DNA from: Chitinophagaceae bacterium
Lineage (GTDB): Bacteria; Bacteroidota; Bacteroidia; Chitinophagales; Chitinophagaceae
NCBI GenBank assembly: GCA_025455245.1
Contig: JALOMX010000103.1
Coordinates: forward strand, 1 to 7,127
Length of the DNA stretch: 7,127 nt
Reading direction: 5' to 3'
Shown here: one piece after another, positions 1 to 5,755 of the stretch
Position numbering within the stretch: position 1 is the stretch's first letter
Layout: the number at the start of each line of letters is the position of its first letter
Notes under the pieces: generated by a model
The model's database searches: none
Told to the model about the DNA's origin: nothing
The model's input: the letters and a program-made list of their open reading frames with translations, nothing else
Position numbers and translations under genes: made by a program

Positions 1-285
1 ACATCTGCAAAATCTGCGGGAACAAATACCAATTTTCATTTTATAATATTAAGCCCGCAGATAGCGCGGATTTCCGCAGATGATTGCTTCTTTCCACTAT
101 GTGGCGATGTGACCAAAATCTGCGCATATCTGCAAAATCTGCGGGAACAAAATTCCAATTATCATTTTATAAGATTAAGCCCGCAGATAGCACGGATTTC
201 CGCAGATGATGGCTGCTTTCCACTATGCGGCGTCCCTGATGTGACCAATAACATGGTAATCAGCGTGAACAAAAACCATTCACCT
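1..285. repeat. Tandem ~126-bp repeat with CGCAGAT/ATCTGCG inverted arms
   Basis: Two long units and one decayed partial unit lie in tandem. The left arm ATCTGC-AAA-ATCTGCGGG is at 3-20 in unit 1 and 128-145 in unit 2. The right arm CCCGCAGAT is at 54-62 and 180-188, and each is followed by GCGGAT- or CCGCAGAT-like copies 9-10 bp apart. ATCTGCGGG can pair with CCCGCAGAT across an AT-rich loop of about 33 nt, so each unit can form a hairpin. Unit 2 differs from unit 1 by scattered substitutions, one single-base indel and a 6-bp insertion near 230-237. The motif GATGTGACC (106-114 and 238-246) marks the unit boundary. A third, degenerate unit follows it: AATCAGCGTGAAC (258-270) differs from AATCTGCGGGAAC at two positions. 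From memory, interspersed repeats of this kind are frequent between genes in Bacteroidetes. No transposase or coding sequence is evident, and the function is unknown. Confidence 0.85.
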
Positions 286-300
286 TTCCGGCATCCCGAT

Positions 301-350
301 AAAGTAACTTTTGACAAGCAAAATGAAAGTAACTTTTGACAAGCAAAATG
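301..350. repeat. Perfect 25-bp tandem duplication before the fucosidase gene
   Basis: The 25 bases at 301-325 are repeated exactly at 326-350. Each copy contains TAACTTTTGACA. This includes a sigma70-like TTGACA (311-316 and 336-341) and TAACTTTTG, which is one base longer than the Bacteroidetes -7 consensus TAnnTTTG. Because 25 is not a multiple of three, the copies are read in different frames, which produces overlapping short open frames with the same KVTFDKQNE peptide. This argues that the duplication lies in a promoter or leader rather than in coding sequence. Confidence 0.95.
330..338 (+). promoter_or_regulatory. Candidate -7 element for the fucosidase gene
   Basis: TAACTTTTG in the second copy of the 25-bp duplication resembles TAnnTTTG with one extra T. 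A second identical element sits at 305-313. If used, transcription would begin a few bases downstream, giving a leader of roughly 35-40 nt before the ATG at 383. No well-spaced -33 TTG was found for either copy, so this is tentative. Confidence 0.25.
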
Positions 351-382
351 AAATGCAGCATTTTTGGGACATAAATTTCCTT

Positions 383-1831
383 ATGCGATTGATTGTCCGC
401 TTTTCGATGATTTTATGCTGCCTTTATTTCAATGCTGCCCTCGCCCAGGAACATGGCCAACACTATCCTTATGTAGTGCCGGAAGATGAGGCGGTACGCG
501 AAAAACTTGCCGACTGGAAGAATCTTAAATTCGGCCTCTTTATGCACTGGGGCACCTACAGTCAGTGGGGTGTGGTGGAAAGCTGGAGTCTTTGCCCCGA
601 AGACGAAGGTTGGTGTGTGCGCCGCGGGCCGTATGCCCATGATTGGTTTACCTATAAAAAAGCATACGAAAACCTACAGACTACTTTTAATCCTGTTAAA
701 TTCAATCCCGAAAAATGGGCTGAAGCTGCCAAAGCAGCCGGCATGGGTTATGTGGTATTTACCACCAAGCACCACGATGGCTTTTGCATGTTCGATACGA
801 GGCAAACCGATTACCGTATCACCCATCCTGCTACACCATTTTCCACCCACCCAAAAGCCAATATTACCAAAGAAATATTTGATGCCTTTCGTACAAAGGG
901 CTTTATGACCGGCGCTTATTTCAGCAAGCCCGACTGGCATACCCCTGATTATTGGTGGAAGTATTTTCCGCCGAAAGACCGAAATGTAAGTTACGACCCT
1001 GCCAAATACCCGGAGCGCTGGCAGGCGTTTAAAGATTTTACCTACCGTCAGATTGAAGAATTGGCGCGCGATTACGGAAGGCTCGATATCCTTTGGTTGG
1101 ATGGTGGCTGGGTAAGGCCAAAAAACACGATTGACACCACAGTTTCATGGCAAAAAACCATTCCGTACGATCAGGATATTGATATGCCCCGCATTGCGTC
1201 AATGGCGCGCCGTTACCAACCCGGCATGCTGATAGTGGACCGGACCGTGGCAGGGCCGTACGAAAACTATGTAACCCCGGAGCAAACCATCCCCGACCGT
1301 TATCTGCCCTACCCTTGGGAAAGCTGTATAACCCTCGGTACATCATGGAGCTATGTGCCCAACGACAAATACAAATCTGCCCGCGAAGTCATTCACATGC
1401 TTACCTCCATCATCAGCCGTAATGGAAGCCTGCTGCTGAACATTGGCCCCGGCCCCGACGGAGAATGGGACGAAAATGCCTACAAAAGCCTGGAGGGGAT
1501 TGCGCGATGGATGCAGGTAAATGCCGAAGCCATACACCAGACCAATGCCGATGAAAGCTTGCCTCAAAAGGGCCCATGGGTATTTACCCGGAAAAACAAC
1601 CTGGTTTATGCCATTTATCAGGCCAAAGCAGAGGAAACTTTACAACCGGCTGTAGCAATTCCCTTGCGTCTGCCCGAAAAGGTGGCTACAGTTTCTTTAT
1701 TAGGACAAAAGCCTGCCCTGAAGTTCAAACAAAATGAGACAAATTTGGAAATATCCATCCCCGGTAAAATGGCGGCATCAACCACAAAGAGCGAGGCATG
1801 GGTGTTTAAGATTGAACTTAGTTCAAATTAG
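383..1831 (+). CDS. Secreted GH29 alpha-L-fucosidase
   Basis: This is a glycoside hydrolase family 29 enzyme, which removes terminal alpha-L-fucose from glycans by a retaining mechanism. In the 482-residue form starting at 383, residues 1-21 are a signal peptide ending ALA-Q, so export is expected. FGLFMHWGTYSQWG (about 50-63), KHHDGF (129-134) and DILWLDGGW (235-243) are hallmark catalytic-domain motifs. Asp240 in the last is the likely nucleophile. PWESCIT (311-317) and the GSLLLNIGPGPDG segment (348-360) are also typical, with Glu313 a candidate acid/base. The final 80 or so residues look like the C-terminal beta-sandwich. The frame is open back to TTG at 311, with other ATGs at 323 and 353. 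I chose 383 because it gives a compact signal peptide and leaves the 25-bp duplication outside the gene. The start at 353 remains possible. The gene probably forms an operon with the GH95-like gene. Confidence 0.93.
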   Translation: MRLIVRFSMILCCLYFNAALAQEHGQHYPYVVPEDEAVREKLADWKNLKFGLFMHWGTYSQWGVVESWSLCPEDEGWCVRRGPYAHDWFTYKKAYENLQTTFNPVKFNPEKWAEAAKAAGMGYVVFTTKHHDGFCMFDTRQTDYRITHPATPFSTHPKANITKEIFDAFRTKGFMTGAYFSKPDWHTPDYWWKYFPPKDRNVSYDPAKYPERWQAFKDFTYRQIEELARDYGRLDILWLDGGWVRPKNTIDTTVSWQKTIPYDQDIDMPRIASMARRYQPGMLIVDRTVAGPYENYVTPEQTIPDRYLPYPWESCITLGTSWSYVPNDKYKSAREVIHMLTSIISRNGSLLLNIGPGPDGEWDENAYKSLEGIARWMQVNAEAIHQTNADESLPQKGPWVFTRKNNLVYAIYQAKAEETLQPAVAIPLRLPEKVATVSLLGQKPALKFKQNETNLEISIPGKMAASTTKSEAWVFKIELSSN

Positions 1832-1907
1832 TAAACATTTACACGGCCGGGAATAAACGATCGGCATATTTATACGTTATGACACTGTCTACAAAACTGG
1901 AAAAAGC

Positions 1908-4199
1908 ATGAAACAGAATATCATATATTTATTTTTACTGATGCAATTTTGTGTGCAGGCACAAACCCCTGTTGCCACCGAACCTGCCATTAACCTGACT
2001 GCGTTGCCAACATCATGGGACCAGGGGCTTCCATTGGGCAATGGGCAGCAGGGCGCCCTTATATGGCAAAAGGATAAGGCAGTAAGGTTTGCACTTGACC
2101 GCGCAGATCTTTGGGACGAACGCCCTATGAAAAATTTCGACAGGCCCGAATTTAGCTTTGACTGGGTTCGGATGCAGCATGCAGGAAATAATTACAAAAA
2201 GGTTCAGGAACTTTTTGATGAACCCTATAACAAAGATGTAACGCCTACAAAATTGCCTGGTGCTGCTCTCGAAATAACGCCTCTTGCTGCATGGGGCAAT
2301 ATTAACTCGGCAACGGTGGATATTTTTAAAGCACTTGCCGCAGTGAAATGGTCATCGGGTGTACGATTGCAAAGTTTTGTATCCATGGTGCAGCCATTGG
2401 GTTTCTTCAGAATTCAGGGAAGTAAAAACGTTCCTTTCATTAAGTTGATACCACCCCCTTATGGTGAATCACCGCAAGCGGAAGGTGATGTGGTGAATGG
2501 AAACGCACTCAGTCGTTTAGGGTATAAGCCCGGAAAAGTAGATAGTATTTTTAGCGGTTATATGTATACACAGATTGGTTGGGAAGGATTTTCGTATCGT
2601 GTAACGGTTTTTTTTAATAAGATTAAAGATGGAACCATCGAAGGAGTATGGACCATTGCCACCGGCCGGAATGGAAAAGAGTTCAATAAAGTTGATACCC
2701 TTGCCATGCGGGCAGCCCTGCGCAATGGATTTGATGTTAATCTAACTGCACATGTAGGGTGGTGGAACAAATACTGGCAACGTTCTTCCATAACCGTGCC
2801 GGATGCTGCCCTGCAACGACATTACCACCTTGCAAAATATTTTCTCGCAAGCACTTCGCGCCCAGGTGGTCCACCCATTTCGTTGCAGGCCGTTTGGACC
2901 GCCGACAACGGCAGGCTTCCTCCGTGGAAGGGCGATTTTCACCATGACCTGAATACACAAATGAGCTATTGGCCGGCTTATACCGCCAATCACCTTGAAG
3001 AAGCCAAAGTGTTTACAGATTATCTGGATGGCCGTAAAGAGATTTATAAAAGCTACACTTCAAAGTACTTTGGCAAAGATGGCCTGAATGTTCCGGGGGT
3101 AAGCACTTTGGCCGGCTCCCCGATAGGCGGATGGATCCAGTACGCATTTTCTCCTACGGTAAGTGCATGGCTTGCACATCACTTTTACTGGCAATGGAAG
3201 TATAGTATGGATGGTGATTTTTTAAAAGAAAAAGCTTATCCATGGGTAAAAGAAACAGCGGTGTTTCTGGAACAGATAACAAAAGTGAATGAAAAAGGGC
3301 AGCGACAGTTGCCGCTGAGCTCAAGCCCTGAAATATTTGATAACAGTGCAAAAGCATGGTTTACCGAAACTACTAATTATGACCTTTCCCTCATAAGGTT
3401 TACCTGGACGGCAGCGGCAAAAATGGCCCGTGCACTGAACAATGAAGCAGATGCAAAACGATGGGATGCACTTGCGGCAAGCCTTCCTTCGTTAGCTCAG
3501 GCTGCGGGGCTTGAATTGATGTTTGCACCCAATGCGCCTTACAATGTTTCGCATCGTCATTTTTCGCACCTTATGGCTATTTATCCGTTGGGGCAAATCA
3601 GGTGGGAGGACAATGATTCATCGCGGCAAACCATGGAGCGTTCCTTACAGGTACTCGACAGTATCGGATCATCCGGCTGGACAGGTTATAGTTTTACATG
3701 GCTTGCAGCCTTAAAGGCCCGGGCACATGATGGTGCGGGTGCGGAAAAGGCGCTCCGCATTTTTACTGAAGCATTTTGCGGCGCCAATGGTTTTCACCTG
3801 AATGGTGATGCCACCGGAAAATATTCAAATTCCAAATCGAGGCCTTTTACGCTTGAAGGCAACTTTGGCTTTGCTGCAGCCTTGCAGGAAATGCTGATAC
3901 AATCGTACAGCGATACTGTAAACATTATGCCTGCAGTACCGGAAAACTGGCAAAATGTTAGCTTCAAGGGCCTGAGGACCGAGGGTGGTTTTGTTTTTGA
4001 TGTCACCCGCGAAAATGGTAAGGTTCGACAAATGTTGATAACGGCTGAAGCAGATGGCTTTCTGCACCTCAGGCTTCCTTACACTGCATACCGGCTCGTA
4101 CCCATCAATGGAAAGCCTGCCAGAAGATCAACAGTGCAGGGCGTATTGAAGGTTTACCTAACCAAAGGAAGTATTATTGAAATTAATCCGACCCGGTAA
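1908..4199 (+). CDS. Secreted GH95-like glycosidase with altered catalytic residues
   Basis: This 763-residue protein has the length and layout of GH95, whose known members are inverting 1,2-alpha-L-fucosidases and alpha-L-galactosidases. Residues 1-18 form a signal peptide (VQA-QTP). The N-terminal beta domain begins with LPLGNGQQGA (41-50) and LDRADLWDERP (63-73). The alpha/alpha-barrel carries SLQAVW (325-330), PPWKGDFHHDLNTQMSYW (338-355), SSSPE (471-475) and SHRHFSHL (548-555). The end has PFTLEGNFG (646-654), EMLIQS (661-666) and a C-terminal beta region. Glu475 fits the general acid (Glu566 of Bifidobacterium bifidum AfcA). Where canonical members have Asn-x-Asn this one has Asp347-Leu-Asn349, and where they have an Asp in IDGN it has Glu650. 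The fold assignment is secure. The substrate is not: L-fucoside or L-galactoside cleavage is inferred from family and neighbour. The gene starts 76 bp after the GH29 gene with no terminator between, so co-transcription is likely. Confidence 0.85.
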   Translation: MKQNIIYLFLLMQFCVQAQTPVATEPAINLTALPTSWDQGLPLGNGQQGALIWQKDKAVRFALDRADLWDERPMKNFDRPEFSFDWVRMQHAGNNYKKVQELFDEPYNKDVTPTKLPGAALEITPLAAWGNINSATVDIFKALAAVKWSSGVRLQSFVSMVQPLGFFRIQGSKNVPFIKLIPPPYGESPQAEGDVVNGNALSRLGYKPGKVDSIFSGYMYTQIGWEGFSYRVTVFFNKIKDGTIEGVWTIATGRNGKEFNKVDTLAMRAALRNGFDVNLTAHVGWWNKYWQRSSITVPDAALQRHYHLAKYFLASTSRPGGPPISLQAVWTADNGRLPPWKGDFHHDLNTQMSYWPAYTANHLEEAKVFTDYLDGRKEIYKSYTSKYFGKDGLNVPGVSTLAGSPIGGWIQYAFSPTVSAWLAHHFYWQWKYSMDGDFLKEKAYPWVKETAVFLEQITKVNEKGQRQLPLSSSPEIFDNSAKAWFTETTNYDLSLIRFTWTAAAKMARALNNEADAKRWDALAASLPSLAQAAGLELMFAPNAPYNVSHRHFSHLMAIYPLGQIRWEDNDSSRQTMERSLQVLDSIGSSGWTGYSFTWLAALKARAHDGAGAEKALRIFTEAFCGANGFHLNGDATGKYSNSKSRPFTLEGNFGFAAALQEMLIQSYSDTVNIMPAVPENWQNVSFKGLRTEGGFVFDVTRENGKVRQMLITAEADGFLHLRLPYTAYRLVPINGKPARRSTVQGVLKVYLTKGSIIEINPTR

Positions 4200-4225
4200 G
4201 GAATTTACTTCATCAGGATATCAGG

Positions 4226-4268
4226 AAAAAGAATCCCGGGTGTATGATTTCCCGGGATTTTTCTTTTT
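4226..4268. terminator. Bidirectional rho-independent terminator
   Basis: AATCCCGGG (4232-4240) pairs perfectly with CCCGGGATT (4251-4259) around a 10-nt loop. It is followed on the + strand by a T-rich run (TTTTTCTTTTT) and preceded by GGAAAAAG, which supplies a T run for the - strand. The hairpin lies between the ends of two convergent genes, 32 bp after the GH95-like stop and about 32 bp beyond the globin stop. It can therefore end transcription from both sides. Confidence 0.9.
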
Positions 4269-4291
4269 GCGTATAAAGAACTTTGGCGCAA

Positions 4292-4723
4292 TTATTTTGC
4301 CATCACCGGCTTGCCGGATGATGATTCAATCATGGTTTCTGAAATAATCCTGTAAGCCTCCATCCAGGCTTCCCTGACGGGGGGTGTCCAGTCTTTACCC
4401 AGCCCTTTTTCCAGTGTCCAAAGAAGCGCATTGCCCACCATTTTGTAATGTTCTGTTTTTACTCCATAACCTGCATGCCGCTGTGCCATGGTCGCCAACT
4501 CTTCGGCATATTGGTCCAACCTGTCCAATTTCAACACAATGGCATTGAGCATGTCCATCAGTTTTATGTATTGCGGTTCCATATCTTTTGGAAAAAGGCG
4601 TTTTAATCCCGGATGTTCGGAAAACAATTTGGCATAAAATGCACCTGCTACCACCGATGCCTCAATTCCCTTTAACATCCGCCAGGTACGTTTTATCAGC
4701 AATATTTGTTCCTCACTCAGCAT
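4292..4723 (-). CDS. Single-domain globin (bacterial haemoglobin)
   Basis: This is a haem protein of the Vitreoscilla haemoglobin/flavohaemoglobin globin type without a reductase domain. Numbering from the ATG at 4723 gives 143 residues. AFYAKLFSEHP (28-38) matches helix B and contains the likely B10 Tyr30. LFP (43-45) carries the CD1 Phe44. Gln51 is a plausible distal E7 residue. RHAGYGVKTEHYKMVG (82-97) matches the F/FG region with proximal His83. WTPPVREAWMEAY (112-124) fits helices G/H. The frame also opens at TTG (4729), adding two residues, but ATG is preferred. The role is probably binding of oxygen or nitric oxide in the cytoplasm; a NO dioxygenase role would need a separate reductase. 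The gene is read in the same direction as the two-component genes and follows the regulator after 179 bp. A direct repeat upstream suggests it may be regulated by that protein. Confidence 0.9.
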   Translation of the reverse strand: MLSEEQILLIKRTWRMLKGIEASVVAGAFYAKLFSEHPGLKRLFPKDMEPQYIKLMDMLNAIVLKLDRLDQYAEELATMAQRHAGYGVKTEHYKMVGNALLWTLEKGLGKDWTPPVREAWMEAYRIISETMIESSSGKPVMAK

Positions 4724-4749
4724 ATCCAATTGATCAGTTTGTAAATGTC

Positions 4750-4757
4750 CGAACTTA
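4750..4757 (-). promoter_or_regulatory. Candidate -7 element for the globin gene
   Basis: On the - strand TAAGTTCG differs from TAnnTTTG at one position. It would place the transcription start near 4743, about 20 nt before the globin ATG. No clear TTG is found at the -33 distance, which would fit a promoter that needs an activator, but the match is weak. Confidence 0.25.
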
Positions 4758-4793
4758 GACGTTGTTTGCCAGCCTTATCTGACCGGATGGATG

Positions 4794-4805
4794 AATGAAT
4801 TCATT
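4794..4805. promoter_or_regulatory. 12-bp perfect palindrome in the globin upstream region
   Basis: AATGAATTCATT is fully self-complementary. It lies 71 bp upstream of the globin ATG and overlaps the proximal copy of the direct repeat at 4803-4831 by three bases. It could be a dimer-binding site, but AT-rich DNA produces such palindromes readily. Confidence 0.25.
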
Positions 4806-4831
4806 GAACTGTATAAAATTGCGATTGAACT
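4803..4831 (-). promoter_or_regulatory. Candidate LytTR operator: direct repeat with 21-bp period
   Basis: ATTGAACT occurs at 4803-4810 and exactly again at 4824-4831, separated by 13 bp. On the - strand, facing the globin gene, the copies read ACAGTTCAAT (proximal) and CAAGTTCAAT (distal). LytTR-domain regulators such as AgrA bind direct repeats of about 9 bp with an ACAGTT-like core, spaced two helical turns (21 bp) apart. The site lies 80-108 bp before the globin ATG. Relative to the tentative start near 4743 it would cover about -60 to -88. The repeat is seen directly; the binding protein is inferred. Confidence 0.5.
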
Positions 4832-4902
4832 TGTTTCACTACGCTTATCTATTCAGTTTTTTAGGATATGGCTTCTATTATACAATAACAAGGCTTATCA
4901 TC

Positions 4903-5673
4903 TTACCGGTCCAGCCACTTTTTCAGTAAAGGCGCTTTCTCCCTGCTGATATCTAACTCCATTTTCAAGGGGGCTTTTAACTGTACCATCAGCTTTTGAT
5001 TGCCATATGGTTTGGCGCTTTGTATGGCATTAATGTTTACAATGGTCTGTCGGTTTGCACGAAAGAAAAGATCGGGGTCAAGCACTTCCTCAATTTCTTC
5101 CAGTGATGAAAAATCATATATCAGTTTTTCGCCATTGAACCGGTAGAAAAAATTGATATTCTCCCTGTAAATCAGGGCGATTTCTTTGACTTCGATGGGT
5201 ATCCATTTGTTGTGGCTTTTAATAATAAAACGCTCTTTGTATTGTGGCTTATTTCCTGTTGTTTGGGTAAATAGGTTTATTAATTGCTGCATATCGGGCG
5301 GAGCAGAAGTATTTCCCTGTTTTAACCCGCGCACTTTTTCAATCGCTTTGGCAAGGTCATCTTCCTGCACGGGTTTCAGTAGGTAATCCACCCCATTTAC
5401 CTTAAAGGCACGAATGGCATATTCTTCATAGGCAGTGCAAAAAATGACCGGGCATTGCAAACTCATTTCTTCAAATATTTCAAAGCTCAGCCCATCGCTC
5501 AGTTTTATATCCATGAATACCAGATCAGGTTCCTTATTTTCCTTAAACCATTTAATGGAAGATTTAATGCTGGGCAAAATATTCAACACCTCAATATCGG
5601 GTGCAATGGCCTGAATGGTAGCTTTCATTTCTTCGGCTATCAGGTGTTCGTCTTCTACAATTATGGCTTTCAT
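4903..5673 (-). CDS. LytTR-family response regulator
   Basis: This 256-residue cytoplasmic transcription regulator has an N-terminal receiver domain (about 1-118) and a C-terminal LytTR DNA-binding domain (about 147-255). The receiver has the acidic pair Glu7-Asp8, phospho-acceptor Asp55 in LVFMDIKLSDG, Thr80 in FCTAY and Lys100 in LLKP. The LytTR domain has the conserved FFRANRQTIVNINAI stretch (203-217), where other members have FxRxHRxxxVN. The linker (119-145) is polar. The start at 5673 directly precedes MKAIIVEDE, the normal beginning of the family, with no Shine-Dalgarno and a very AT-rich leader. The gene follows the kinase gene by 76 bp in the same direction, so it is its expected phosphorylation partner. 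A weak internal promoter may lie at 5723-5755. No clear terminator follows the stop, so read-through into the globin gene is possible. Confidence 0.95.
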   Translation of the reverse strand: MKAIIVEDEHLIAEEMKATIQAIAPDIEVLNILPSIKSSIKWFKENKEPDLVFMDIKLSDGLSFEIFEEMSLQCPVIFCTAYEEYAIRAFKVNGVDYLLKPVQEDDLAKAIEKVRGLKQGNTSAPPDMQQLINLFTQTTGNKPQYKERFIIKSHNKWIPIEVKEIALIYRENINFFYRFNGEKLIYDFSSLEEIEEVLDPDLFFRANRQTIVNINAIQSAKPYGNQKLMVQLKAPLKMELDISREKAPLLKKWLDR

Positions 5674-5722
5674 ATATTATTTTTTTAATTTATTTTTTGG
5701 TATTTATTGTTGCATATATCCC

Positions 5723-5755
5723 AAAATCTACTGCCCATTGCTTGCCCCCTTACAA
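5723..5755 (-). promoter_or_regulatory. Possible internal promoter before the response regulator
   Basis: On the - strand TAGATTTT (5723-5730) resembles TAnnTTTG. A TTG lies 22 bp upstream of it (5753-5755), at the very end of the kinase gene. The spacing is within the range reported for Bacteroidetes promoters. The region between the two genes is strongly AT-rich, so a chance match is quite possible. Confidence 0.2.

Noticed and set aside
1..250. CRISPR array
   Set aside because: There are only two long units of about 126 bp, they are imperfect, and the similarity extends over the whole unit with no unique spacers.
109..339. Short open frame of 76 codons on the + strand across the repeats
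   Set aside because: It consists of translated repeat sequence and ends in the 25-bp duplication. It has no recognisable domain, and the repeat units differ by indels that are not multiples of three, which is not expected in a coding repeat.
311..382. N-terminal extension of the fucosidase from the TTG at 311
   Set aside because: It would put 24 residues, partly encoded by the tandem duplication, before an otherwise compact signal peptide. The ATG at 383 fits export better.
1831..1842. Inverted repeat GTAAACATTTAC after the fucosidase stop as operator or terminator
   Set aside because: The stem is only five AT-rich pairs with a 2-bp centre and no T run, and it matches no operator I can name with confidence.
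4771..4900. Three GCTTATC-like words (near 4771, 4841 and 4891)
   Set aside because: They are short, imperfect and unevenly spaced (70 and 50 bp), which is consistent with chance in AT-rich intergenic DNA.
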